From: an uncultured Duncaniella sp.
GTDB taxonomy: Bacteria > Bacteroidota > Bacteroidia > Bacteroidales > Muribaculaceae
Length of the DNA: 64,000 bases
Direction of reading: 5' to 3'
NCBI GenBank assembly: GCA_910587165.1
Contig: CAJUKP010000004.1
Location: forward strand, 62,001 to 126,000
Shown here: positions 44,354 through 53,504 of the stretch, piece after piece
Numbering within the stretch: position 1 is the stretch's first letter
How the letters are laid out: each line of letters opens with the position of its first letter
The notes under the pieces: generated by a model
The model's input: the letters and a program-made list of their open reading frames with translations, nothing else
Database searches by the model: none
What the model was told of the DNA's origin: nothing
Translations under genes and position numbers: made by a program

Positions 44354-47300
44354 TTACTGAATTTCGAGCGCATCAAAAGCCACCCCCTTGAGGTCGGGAG
44401 CGGAAACGACAACCTTGTAGGTACCGGCATTGATGTATCCGCCGGTTGTAGTGCTGACCATACGCCACTTGTCGGGTGTGTCAGGAAGATTGAGAGTATC
44501 ATCCTTGAGCACCGCGCCATTGGGAGCTATCAGCTTGAGGTTGACAGGAACTGCACTCTTATTGAGATTCATGAATTTGAAGCGCAGGGCGTAGACTTGG
44601 GCAAGGCCGGTGGAGATTGTCCATTCCACGCTGCCTTTGCCATCGAAGAAGACACCTTTCTGCTTCTTGAAATCTTTGACTGAGTATTTGCCCGAAAGTT
44701 TAGCCTCCTCTGCCTGATAATTTACGGCGGCACGTGCATTCTCATCTTTCGGGAGCAGGTCTGCCGGCATTTTGGCCATCACATCCTTGTCAGCGGCAGC
44801 CCAGTCAAACGCGGGGACACCGGGTGAGGCAACCTTGGCATCCTTGTCGAGCGTAGCCACGGCTATCGCGGAGATCACAGCCTGTCCGGCCTTGACCTCG
44901 GGGAAATCTATAGTGATGAATCCATCGCTCGACTTGCAGTCAACCACCTTTTTAAGAAGCTTATCGTGACCGGCCTCGGCCCATACATCAAGATCGTCGA
45001 TGACAGTCTCACCGTTGACGGCAACGTCGAATATGCGGAGACCCTCGCAATCAGTGCCCTCGCCTCCACCGGTACCGTGCCACGGCTCGATGAAGTAAAG
45101 CTCGACACGATAATCTCCGGGTGCAGGGACGGGAAGTCTGTATGAAAGCTTATGGCGACCGAAACGGAAAGAACGTGCGAGATTCCAGTCGTTGGTTCCC
45201 GCTATCGGGTCGTAGGTGACACGCTGGCTTGCGAGATAGGGCGAAAGGCCTTTGAAATCCTGTGCCCATGAACGCGACACAGTGGTGTCATCTGCCTGCC
45301 AGAGCTGACCGAACTCATCCTCATACGGATCTCCGCCACAGTTTATACGATAAAGATAGTTATATCCATCCTCGCCTTTGAACGCTGTGGAGCCCGGCGA
45401 CTTGAGAGCATTGAAACCCGGAGCCTCGGCAAGATTATCGAGGACTATGAGATCCTCAGCCACCTCACGGCCTTTATAGAATCCACGGGCACGCAACACA
45501 TTGTATTTTACAGGGACATCCTTCCATTCGAAGTGTGTACCCTTGGGGCCTTTGACACGTGTCTCGAGGAACGAGGTGCCGTCAACCGAATTATACAGGC
45601 TTACGGAGTCGCAGTTACTGTAGATATTGACTGTGGCATCACGCGGGGCCTCGAAACGACCGGGCCATGTGTGGGAAGCTATGTAGACAAACGGATCGGA
45701 AGCAGGAGAGGTATAGTTGCCCTTATACATATAATAGACATCAATCGGCTCTTCCCAGGGTGTCACGAGACCCTTGTAGTTGAACGGGCCAACCTTATCA
45801 ATCATTCTGTATGCCTCATCGGGCTGACGGCGGCCGGGATTGTCATGGCTGCTGTAGATCCACTGATAGTGACCGCAGACGCTGTCGGCAGCCTGTTCGG
45901 CCAGCCTGACCTTCGTCTCCATGAGATCACACATACGCTCCTCGGTCCAAGGGCCGTTGGGGTCGAAAGCCGACGGCTCGGCGTGGAATCCGACAGAACG
46001 CCAGGCTCCATACTCACCGTTCAGAAGCTGATTCGGACGGGCGAGCTCCTTGTCATAGCTGAAGACATCACCGCCGTAGGTGCCGCTCCAGTTCTGGATC
46101 ACATTCCAGTCGGTGCCTTCACCGCCATTGCAGGTGGTGATGACTCTCATGTTACGTGCCATGGGATCCATCTCACGTATGATCTCGGCGCATTCGGCAG
46201 CGAAATCACGCGGGAGGGTGCTCTCGTTCTGGAGTCCCCACATCACAACTGACGGAGAATTGCGGCGCTCCTTCACCCACTGGCGCAGAAGCGACTTGAA
46301 ATTCTCGCGGAACTCGGGGGTGTCATACCAGATATGGGCCGAGAACTGGGGCCAGAACAGAATGCCTTCCTTATCCCAGGCCTCCTGATAACGGAGATTA
46401 TGAGGCTGATGGGCGTCACGGACGGAATTGAATCCGGCATTCTTGATCTGTTTCACTCTGGCAGCCACCTGCTCATCACTGAAAGCATGGGAGGCGCCGA
46501 ACTGATGCTCATATTCACAGACGCCGTTGATGAAAAGAGGCTTGCCATTGTGATAGAAACGGCCGTCACCGTCATTGCGTTTGACAGGCCATGAGTAATT
46601 GCTGATACCGTATGGAGTGGTGACTTCCTCGGTGGTCTTGCCATCGCGTTTCACCATGGTGGACAGCTTGTAGAGATAGGGATCGGAAGGGCTCCAGAGT
46701 TTTGGCGACTCCACAGGCGCGCCCTGCGCTATGACTCGGGTCTCGCCGGGTTTGAGAGTCACTCTCTCGGTGAGTCTGAACACCTGCTTGCCATCCGCAT
46801 TGGCAAATTTGTTGACCAGATCAAATTCAGCCACAGCGGATGAATAGTTCTTCAGCTCCGTCTCCACAAACACAGAGTCGGCCTTGTCATTGTTCCAGAT
46901 ATGCACTCCGAACGGCTCGACTCTGACCTCGTCGGTCACTTCGAGTTTGACCGGACGGAAGATGCCAAGGGGCTGTGAGCCTTCGCTGAATCCCCATTCG
47001 GATGAGCAACCGCCGCACACCCAAGGCATATCAGCTATCATCTCGGGATGTTCAGCCTTGACTTCAAGGGTGTTTAGCGCATCAAACTTCAGATAGTCGG
47101 TGATATCGAGAGTGAAAGATGTGCGGCCGGACGGACGGCGGCCGAAACTGTGGCCGTTGAGCGTCACAGTGGCATAGGAACCGACGCCTTCGAAATTTAT
47201 GAAATAACGCTTGCCCGGTATGCGCGGACCCATACCGAATGTCTTGACATATTCAGCTGTGTCGTGGAGATTACCGTGGGTGAGCTGGCGATATCCGTAA

Positions 47301-48529
47301 TAGTCGTCCCAGTTGTGAGGGAGATTTACGTCGAGGGTCTCCCCTTTCTTTCCGGAGAGCCATGTCAGCCATCCGGAATTCAGATCTGTCACCTGCCGGC
47401 GACCGGTGGCAGGACGGGCGGGGAACCGGACAGCCGAACGTCCCATCGGTTTGCTTGTGGCAACCGCGATGCCTCTCTGCTCGGCATTGTTGACAGCACA
47501 GTAGAAATGATATACCACACCGTCATGCTTGACAAGATAGCTCTTGTGGGCAAAAAGCTCATCATACTGTTTGGTGGGATATATGAGGTCGTCCCCCTGC
47601 CAGTCGTCCCAAGTCAAGAGATCGTAGCTGCAGGCGAAAGTATTGAATGCCTTGTAGGGGCGCGACGGATTGAACGCCGAGAAATAGAACATCACATACA
47701 GGTCGTCCATCTTCACGATCTGGGCATCGCCGGTGATTGTTCCCTGTGCCTCATGTGTGAACACGGGGTTACCTTCATAACGCTGCCACTTCTTCATGTC
47801 CTTGGACAGAGCTATGCCGATACGTTCGCCCTTTATACCGGTCTCCGGATTGACTCCGCCGGCATTGTAGTACATGATGAAGGGCGCTCCGAGAGTCTTG
47901 CTGTCATCCTTGTAAACCGTGCTCTTGTATTGCGTGAGATTCTCCCACCATTGCGTATCCTTGTCATTGATCGAAAGGATGGGACGGTCGAGTGTGTACC
48001 ATTCATGGGCTGACCCGGGATTGAGGGAAGTCCATGCGAGACCGATGTAGAGGGGTGCGTTGACAGCCTCATAGCCGGTGCCCTCACCGCCTATGTAGGT
48101 CATGTAATACTTGCCTTTGTAACTGTCGATGGCGTAGCTGCCTCCCCAGTTCCAGTCAATCAGCGAAGGGAAGCCACCCCTCTGGTTGCGATCCCAGCCG
48201 GTGTCGGCATACGAAAGGATGCGTCCGAGGGTGGTCCATTCGAGCAGATTGTCACTCTGGGCTATCCATGTCTCGTATCCCCGCCCGTCTTGGCCGGACT
48301 TTCCGTTGTAGACAACGTAAGTCATATACCATTTGTCGCCTTCGCGGAACACGGTGGGACAGTCGATCTTGTGATTGTTGTCGGCCGGAGCGACGACGAG
48401 CCCGTATTTATATGGAGTGCGGGACTCCTGATATACCTCGGCCATACGCTCCTGGCTCACATGACGCTGGGCCTGTGAGGCGGTCACTGCGAGAGCGGAG
48501 ATGGCAAGGGATAGAAACAGTCGTTTCAT
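44354..48529 (-). CDS. Multidomain GH137-GH2-malectin-like enzyme, BT0996-like
   Basis: 1391 aa, exported (MKRLFLSLAISALAVTASQA). Residues ~25-375: five-bladed propeller (DCPTVFREGDKWYMTYVVYN, YMTYIGGEGTGYE, GDAQIVKMDDLYVMFYFSA), matching GH137, the RG-II beta-L-arabinofuranosidase of side chain D. Residues ~385-1050: GH2 (LPHNWDDYYGYRQ, INGVCEYEHQFGAS, acid/base Glu in MWGLQNEST, nucleophile in LLNGEYGAW). Residues ~1060-1220: malectin-like sugar-binding domain (YRINCGGDPYEDEFGQLW, YRVELYFIEPWHG). Last ~120 residues: CBM6/35-like sandwich (NYQAEEAKLSG). BT0996 of B. thetaiotaomicron, as I recall, joins GH137 to a GH2 and precedes or follows the GH138 gene, as here (40-base gap). The GH2 part is likely a beta-glucuronidase or beta-galacturonidase. 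Confidence 0.82.
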   Translation of the reverse strand: MKRLFLSLAISALAVTASQAQRHVSQERMAEVYQESRTPYKYGLVVAPADNNHKIDCPTVFREGDKWYMTYVVYNGKSGQDGRGYETWIAQSDNLLEWTTLGRILSYADTGWDRNQRGGFPSLIDWNWGGSYAIDSYKGKYYMTYIGGEGTGYEAVNAPLYIGLAWTSLNPGSAHEWYTLDRPILSINDKDTQWWENLTQYKSTVYKDDSKTLGAPFIMYYNAGGVNPETGIKGERIGIALSKDMKKWQRYEGNPVFTHEAQGTITGDAQIVKMDDLYVMFYFSAFNPSRPYKAFNTFACSYDLLTWDDWQGDDLIYPTKQYDELFAHKSYLVKHDGVVYHFYCAVNNAEQRGIAVATSKPMGRSAVRFPARPATGRRQVTDLNSGWLTWLSGKKGETLDVNLPHNWDDYYGYRQLTHGNLHDTAEYVKTFGMGPRIPGKRYFINFEGVGSYATVTLNGHSFGRRPSGRTSFTLDITDYLKFDALNTLEVKAEHPEMIADMPWVCGGCSSEWGFSEGSQPLGIFRPVKLEVTDEVRVEPFGVHIWNNDKADSVFVETELKNYSSAVAEFDLVNKFANADGKQVFRLTERVTLKPGETRVIAQGAPVESPKLWSPSDPYLYKLSTMVKRDGKTTEEVTTPYGISNYSWPVKRNDGDGRFYHNGKPLFINGVCEYEHQFGASHAFSDEQVAARVKQIKNAGFNSVRDAHQPHNLRYQEAWDKEGILFWPQFSAHIWYDTPEFRENFKSLLRQWVKERRNSPSVVMWGLQNESTLPRDFAAECAEIIREMDPMARNMRVITTCNGGEGTDWNVIQNWSGTYGGDVFSYDKELARPNQLLNGEYGAWRSVGFHAEPSAFDPNGPWTEERMCDLMETKVRLAEQAADSVCGHYQWIYSSHDNPGRRQPDEAYRMIDKVGPFNYKGLVTPWEEPIDVYYMYKGNYTSPASDPFVYIASHTWPGRFEAPRDATVNIYSNCDSVSLYNSVDGTSFLETRVKGPKGTHFEWKDVPVKYNVLRARGFYKGREVAEDLIVLDNLAEAPGFNALKSPGSTAFKGEDGYNYLYRINCGGDPYEDEFGQLWQADDTTVSRSWAQDFKGLSPYLASQRVTYDPIAGTNDWNLARSFRFGRHKLSYRLPVPAPGDYRVELYFIEPWHGTGGGEGTDCEGLRIFDVAVNGETVIDDLDVWAEAGHDKLLKKVVDCKSSDGFITIDFPEVKAGQAVISAIAVATLDKDAKVASPGVPAFDWAAADKDVMAKMPADLLPKDENARAAVNYQAEEAKLSGKYSVKDFKKQKGVFFDGKGSVEWTISTGLAQVYALRFKFMNLNKSAVPVNLKLIAPNGAVLKDDTLNLPDTPDKWRMVSTTTGGYINAGTYKVVVSAPDLKGVAFDALEIQ

Positions 48530-48569
48530 TATAATAACGTTAGATAGACAGAGTAGAAGTCAATTAGAA

Positions 48570-51266
48570 TCAATAGAACAGCCAGTCCATGGCCTCCTCG
48601 GTGCCGGCAAGTGCGGCATTGCGGGGCTTGATGTCATCGGAGGTGAATCCGAGCACGAGTGTGTAGCCTTTGGGAAGGAGCAGCGAGTGTTCGCCCGGAG
48701 CGAAGCTGTAGGCATGGATATTGGCAAGAGGCATCTTGTCAAGATGGATGGCGTTTGTCAGCACCGGCTCTGCCTGACCATATTCGTTGGCTGAGGCATC
48801 AGTCTCGAGCTTGGGAGCCTTCGCATACTTTTTCTGGTCATCCTTGAAGTATCCCACCAGGAGTTTCACCGGCTTTCTGCATGAGAAGTCGATTGTCGTT
48901 CCCTCCTTGCGCTGGGTGTCGCCATTGACCACAAATGCGTCCAGGCCTTCGAGCTCGGGGGCTATACCCTCCACCACAGCCTGAGGCATATTCTCAAGGA
49001 GTGTGGCACCCTTGGCGAGTTTCACACGCTTGTGATTCCCCTTGACAGTGACATCGGCAGGAGAGAGCGGTGAGACTGCCTCAGCTGCACCGACATCCTT
49101 ACCGGCGGCTTTGTCCTTGAGCATCGCGATATTATTCTTGAAGTTCTCAAGCTCCTTCTGATAGTGTACATAAAGCTCTGCCCAGGTCTTGTTCTTTCCG
49201 TCATCACCGGCAATGGGAATGCGGCGCATGGTGGTCTGCATACTGTTGGCGTAGAGATACGTATCCTTTGTAAGGTCAACGAGCTGACGATAGTAGTCAA
49301 GGCTCTCCTCAAGGAGGGGAACCGCCTCATCGAGATTCTTTATGTCCTTGGTATACTGATAGTCGAGCACCTTGCGGGCAGCCTTGACCTTGCGGTCAAA
49401 GAAGTAAGCGAACAGACGGTAGCAGCGCATATCGTTTGCCACACGGGCAAACTCTTCGCCGTTTGCCTTCACCTTGCCTACGCTTTCGATGGCGGCGACA
49501 GCCTTATCGCCATGCTCGACACACTGTGCGGTAATGTCAAGCGGCAACTCACCGACATGGGGCTGTCCGTTATACTCCTTCTCGACAAATTCAATGAGTT
49601 TCTCACCTTCGGGGCCACAGCTCTCGTAGAATCCGGGGTAGATGGTGTACTTGTAAGGGTTGACCAGCTGGCTCATGAACATACCGAGCAGGAGGGTCTG
49701 GCGGTTGCCTTCCGTGATGCCGAAGCGACGGAGGAGTTTGGGAGCTATCTCGCCTGACTCCTCGAAGGCGGTGCGTATTGATGCACCCTTGTCGTCAGAC
49801 ATTCCGTAGGTGCGTGCGAAACGGTGGTTCCAGTACTTGATCTCATCATCGCGGTCGCGACGGCAGTTCCATGCATAGCGGCCCCAGCCCTCATACCAAA
49901 GGCTGTCACGGACGAGCTGAAGCTCGCGGCCACCGGGGATGCTGTCGGCTGAATAAGGCCAATCCCAGTAGGACGCCTGCGGATAGAGATGAAGCGCGTT
50001 GGCACCATGCACATCGTGCATGGCTTTCACTGCCTTCTGGGTGAAATCGGGCGAACTCCAACGCCAGGGTTCAAGATTGGCGAGGATATGAACATTGCTG
50101 ATGTGGACACTGCCGAGCGAGCTGAGACCACGGTGGATCTCGGTCCACGGGCCTCTCGGCTCGTATGTGGTGAGAGACTCGCCATTATACTTATGCATCG
50201 TGTAGAGATTCTTGTAGAGCGGAAGCGCGGCATCCATGACAGCCTTGCAGTCGGTGTCGTGGGCACGGAGGAGTAGCGGGGGCTCGTCGGTACGGCCGAG
50301 CTTGGCGAGACCATCCTTCACACCGGGTATGATGGTCTCGGTGAACCATACGACATCATCTTCGTAGGTATCCATAGCCTCGCCAAGACAGACGAGAAGA
50401 CCCACGTTGGGATATTTCTCTATGAAGGCTGCCACACTCTTGCGGGTGTAGTCGCTGATGAGCGGAGTGATGGGACGGTTGCGGTCCTGTGTCTTGATGC
50501 CGTAATGGTCTGCGAAAGGCTTGGAGACGAGAATGTTGTAGAACATCTGGATGACAAAAATGCCACGCTTGTCAGCCTCATGGGTGAGGAAGGAGAACAT
50601 CTCCTCGTTCTTCTTGAATGTCTCGTCGTCAACCTCGACTGCAAAAGGATAGTCATCAAGCTTGACGAGTGAAGCAAACGGGTGTCCGTTCCAGAGGTAG
50701 AGGGAGTTCATGCGGTTCTCCACCAGCATATCCAGATACTTGATCCATAGCTCCTTGTCATAGAACCAGGGGAAGTTCTCGGGTGTGTAGGGATACTCAT
50801 AGACGGCACGGCCTTCGAGCAGATAGGGCTTCTGGACACCCACACAGGCACCACGGAGCACCATCTCGGGGGCATCCTTGAACTCGGCGGGGAGACTGTC
50901 GAGATTGCCGTCGGTGGACAGGCGGTCAATCAGCTCCTGACAGCCATATATCACGCCCGAGCCATCATTGCCGACAACCGAGATGTCATTGCCCGACGAT
51001 GTGATGGTGAAACCTTCCTTAGGGCCTATGCTGTCGGTGGCTTGTGAGATATGTATGGTCTTCACACCCTCTTTTCCGGCTGCGGCAGCCGAGTCGAGGA
51101 CCTCATAGCCACCCTTCTCGAGAGCTTCCTTGAGATGACCGGCTGCAAATTCAACACGGTTGGATGCATCCGAAGGGTATGCTATGACCACGGCCGGGCG
51201 ATGGCTGCAACTCCACATGAGGAGCGACATGGCCATGAATGCCAATGTTTTTATAAGATTATTCAT
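48570..51266 (-). CDS. GH138 alpha-D-galacturonidase-like lipoprotein
   Basis: 898 aa. Lipoprotein signal ending SLLMWSC, so anchored to the outer membrane. An N-terminal GH67/GH20-type alpha/beta domain (VVIAYPSDASNRVEFAAGHL, VIYGCQELIDRL) precedes a TIM barrel (~165-450; WIKYLDMLVENRMNSLYLWN, GLLVCLGEAMDTYEDD) and a long helical region with C-terminal beta-domain. GH67 alpha-glucuronidase was considered but overall length, lipid anchor and position next to a GH137-GH2 gene point to GH138, the RG-II alpha-galacturonidase family (BT0997, as I recall), acting on side chain A. Catalytic residues not assigned. 20 bases after the GH78 stop. Confidence 0.8.
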   Translation of the reverse strand: MNNLIKTLAFMAMSLLMWSCSHRPAVVIAYPSDASNRVEFAAGHLKEALEKGGYEVLDSAAAAGKEGVKTIHISQATDSIGPKEGFTITSSGNDISVVGNDGSGVIYGCQELIDRLSTDGNLDSLPAEFKDAPEMVLRGACVGVQKPYLLEGRAVYEYPYTPENFPWFYDKELWIKYLDMLVENRMNSLYLWNGHPFASLVKLDDYPFAVEVDDETFKKNEEMFSFLTHEADKRGIFVIQMFYNILVSKPFADHYGIKTQDRNRPITPLISDYTRKSVAAFIEKYPNVGLLVCLGEAMDTYEDDVVWFTETIIPGVKDGLAKLGRTDEPPLLLRAHDTDCKAVMDAALPLYKNLYTMHKYNGESLTTYEPRGPWTEIHRGLSSLGSVHISNVHILANLEPWRWSSPDFTQKAVKAMHDVHGANALHLYPQASYWDWPYSADSIPGGRELQLVRDSLWYEGWGRYAWNCRRDRDDEIKYWNHRFARTYGMSDDKGASIRTAFEESGEIAPKLLRRFGITEGNRQTLLLGMFMSQLVNPYKYTIYPGFYESCGPEGEKLIEFVEKEYNGQPHVGELPLDITAQCVEHGDKAVAAIESVGKVKANGEEFARVANDMRCYRLFAYFFDRKVKAARKVLDYQYTKDIKNLDEAVPLLEESLDYYRQLVDLTKDTYLYANSMQTTMRRIPIAGDDGKNKTWAELYVHYQKELENFKNNIAMLKDKAAGKDVGAAEAVSPLSPADVTVKGNHKRVKLAKGATLLENMPQAVVEGIAPELEGLDAFVVNGDTQRKEGTTIDFSCRKPVKLLVGYFKDDQKKYAKAPKLETDASANEYGQAEPVLTNAIHLDKMPLANIHAYSFAPGEHSLLLPKGYTLVLGFTSDDIKPRNAALAGTEEAMDWLFY

Positions 51267-51286
51267 GCAGATTCAGGTGTTTCAGG

Positions 51287-53488
51287 TCAGATTTCCTTGT
51301 AATTGACTGTAATTTCATCGTTTGAGTCGATCCAGAGACGGTATGAACGGTCGGCGATCTTCTCAAACTTGCCTTTGGAGGCTTTGGGAGTGTTACGTGA
51401 CTTGACATAGAGATAGCCGGTACCATGTGTGGCTTTGACCTTCATCTTGTTACGGTCAACATAGAGGCTGATCTCGCCATCGGGGGTGGGAACTGTACCT
51501 TCCATCCATTTGAGACCTCCGAGATCAGGGGTGATGGAAAATTCCTTGTAGCCGGGCTTGACAGGCTTCACACCGAGATAGTACTTACCGATAAGGTAGA
51601 TGGGACTTGCACCCCATGCATGGCAAAGGCTCTTGCCGTATGGGCGGCCGTACATGGCCAGATGCTGGGCGCCTTTGTCATCGGGGTTATACTTCTCCCA
51701 GAAGGATGTCGCACCCTCCTTGAGCATACCTCCCCAGTAGTCCTTCATCTCTTCAAGCACCTTATCTTGCATACCCTCGGCACAAAGCGATTCAAGCTCG
51801 TAGAAGCGCATATAGGGTGTGGTGATTGCCGGCACCTCGGGATTGAGCATCACGTGTTTCATGACAGAATCGGTGGTGGCCTGGTCGAGGAAGCCAAGGT
51901 TTATGGCAAACATATTGGCGAACTTGTTGACCTGCTCGCTCTGCTTGCCGTTCTCGACATTGTGGACGAGAGCCTGGCGCTTTTCGTCCCAGAATGTGGG
52001 GAGGAGTTTGTCGCGGAGCGATTGCTCGAGCTTGCCGTAATGGCCGGCGTCCTTGGTGTCGCCGAGCACTTCGGCACACAGTTTCATGGTCTCGAGGCTC
52101 TTGCAGAAAAGAAGCTGCTCGAACGAAAGGGCACCTTTCTTGCTCATGGGGAAATCAGCCCAGTCGACAAACACCCAGTCGCCGGTGAGACCTTCGACCA
52201 TTCCGTCCTTGTTGGTACGGGAAAGCACATAGTCCATGAGGGTCTTCATGCGGGGATATATCTCCTTGATGAAAGCCTCGTCGCCGGTATAGAGGTAGTA
52301 GTCATAGATACCTATGAACCAATAGAATGTGTAGTCGAGGATGGTGTTGATATGTGCTGTCACGGGATCCTTGCCACGGAGGAGACGTGTGGTGCGCTTT
52401 ACGGCAGGGCTGTCGAAGAAGAGATAGTAGTTCATGAGATAACTCTGGACAGCGTCGCCGCTCCACACCCAACGGTCGCGCTTGATACCGTCGATGAAGA
52501 ATTCGCGCGTGGTGAGGTGCATGGTATAGGCCCCCACGTTCCAGATGTCGTTGAGCAGAGGATCGCTGCACTTGAAAGAGCCGCGATATTCAACCGGGGC
52601 ATATTCATACAGCATGGCGACATCACCGACATTGACGCCTTCGCCGGGAGCGACATAAACGTAGCGGAAGGCCTTGGTGTTGTCGAGGGTGTAATCGCCG
52701 TCGCTGTCACGGGTGACGTTGGTGGCGAGATCGGTGACCTTGCCGTCCTTGAATTCTATCCTGTCGAGGGTCTCACAGAAATCGAGATCAAGAGCCTCTT
52801 CGGGACTTTCACCATAATATATGTTCACGATACCGTCTCCGGTGGTGTTGCGGAGCACCACACGTCCGAAAGTCTCCTTGCCGAAATCGAAGAGACGACC
52901 TCCGTCGGCTGTCTTCTGCTCCACCGCCACGTAGTTCATCGGCTCAAGAGCGAGCGAGAACTGCGAGGGGGGTGTGGAGGGATCATCGAAGTTCCAGTAG
53001 CCTGCGTCGGCATATATGGTGGCTGAAGTGTCGCTCGCCTTACCGCTCTCGTCGATCCACTCCTTGTCCTCGTAGGTGACGCGCCATGTGGGATCGGTGT
53101 TGACGGTCTTGCCCTTTACATATATGGCCGGAGGAGTGGCCTGATTCCACACCTTGATATTAAGGTTGTGCTTGCCGGCGGGAAGAGTGAACTTGCGCGG
53201 CATACCGAACTGGAGTTTTCCGTCGAACTTCACATTGTATTTGCCCTCGGCATAGATCTCTATCTCCTCGGGCTGCTGAAGATCAAGCTGCTTGCTGAAC
53301 TCTACAGTGACATAGTGGCTGTCTGATTTCCAGAAAGGCGGGAAGAAAGCTCCGCGCTCAGTGCGGTTGTTGTTCATCTTGTTCCCGAGCCATATCTCGT
53401 AGTCTCCGGGATACCAGATCCATGTCTGTGCCGATGCGGCCAGTCCGAACATGAGAGCCCCAAGTGTGGCAGACCATCTCGTTTTCAT
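51287..53488 (-). CDS. GH78-type alpha-L-rhamnosidase (733 aa)
   Basis: Exported (TRWSATLGALMFGLAASAQ). Shorter GH78: N-terminal beta-domains (WIWYPGDYEIWLGNKMNNN, FDFGKETFGRVVL, FRYVYVAPGEG), (alpha/alpha)6 barrel from ~310 with FFIDGIKRDRWVWSGD in place of the DCPxR motif, LTGDWVFVDWADF and GATSFWEKYNPDD, then a C-terminal sandwich. This divergent motif suggests a subgroup distinct from the two long GH78 enzymes here, and is like BT1001, the RG-II enzyme that acts on beta-configured rhamnose attached to apiose, as I recall. The neighbours GH141 and GH127 are in the same order as BT1002 and BT1003. 16 bases after the GH141 stop. Confidence 0.85.
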   Translation of the reverse strand: MKTRWSATLGALMFGLAASAQTWIWYPGDYEIWLGNKMNNNRTERGAFFPPFWKSDSHYVTVEFSKQLDLQQPEEIEIYAEGKYNVKFDGKLQFGMPRKFTLPAGKHNLNIKVWNQATPPAIYVKGKTVNTDPTWRVTYEDKEWIDESGKASDTSATIYADAGYWNFDDPSTPPSQFSLALEPMNYVAVEQKTADGGRLFDFGKETFGRVVLRNTTGDGIVNIYYGESPEEALDLDFCETLDRIEFKDGKVTDLATNVTRDSDGDYTLDNTKAFRYVYVAPGEGVNVGDVAMLYEYAPVEYRGSFKCSDPLLNDIWNVGAYTMHLTTREFFIDGIKRDRWVWSGDAVQSYLMNYYLFFDSPAVKRTTRLLRGKDPVTAHINTILDYTFYWFIGIYDYYLYTGDEAFIKEIYPRMKTLMDYVLSRTNKDGMVEGLTGDWVFVDWADFPMSKKGALSFEQLLFCKSLETMKLCAEVLGDTKDAGHYGKLEQSLRDKLLPTFWDEKRQALVHNVENGKQSEQVNKFANMFAINLGFLDQATTDSVMKHVMLNPEVPAITTPYMRFYELESLCAEGMQDKVLEEMKDYWGGMLKEGATSFWEKYNPDDKGAQHLAMYGRPYGKSLCHAWGASPIYLIGKYYLGVKPVKPGYKEFSITPDLGGLKWMEGTVPTPDGEISLYVDRNKMKVKATHGTGYLYVKSRNTPKASKGKFEKIADRSYRLWIDSNDEITVNYKEI

Positions 53489-53504
53489 ATATAAAATCGG
53501 TGGG

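Noticed and set aside
48570..51266. GH67 alpha-glucuronidase for the lipoprotein at 48570
   Set aside because: Only the N-terminal fold resembles GH67; length, lipid anchor and locus context favour GH138.
51425..53026. Long plus-strand open frame (533 aa) opposite the GH78 gene
   Set aside because: Antisense to a gene with clear family motifs, signal peptide and operon spacing; the plus-strand protein has no recognisable domain. The same applies to the long antisense frames at 31295-32800, 36247-37515 and 55942-57345.
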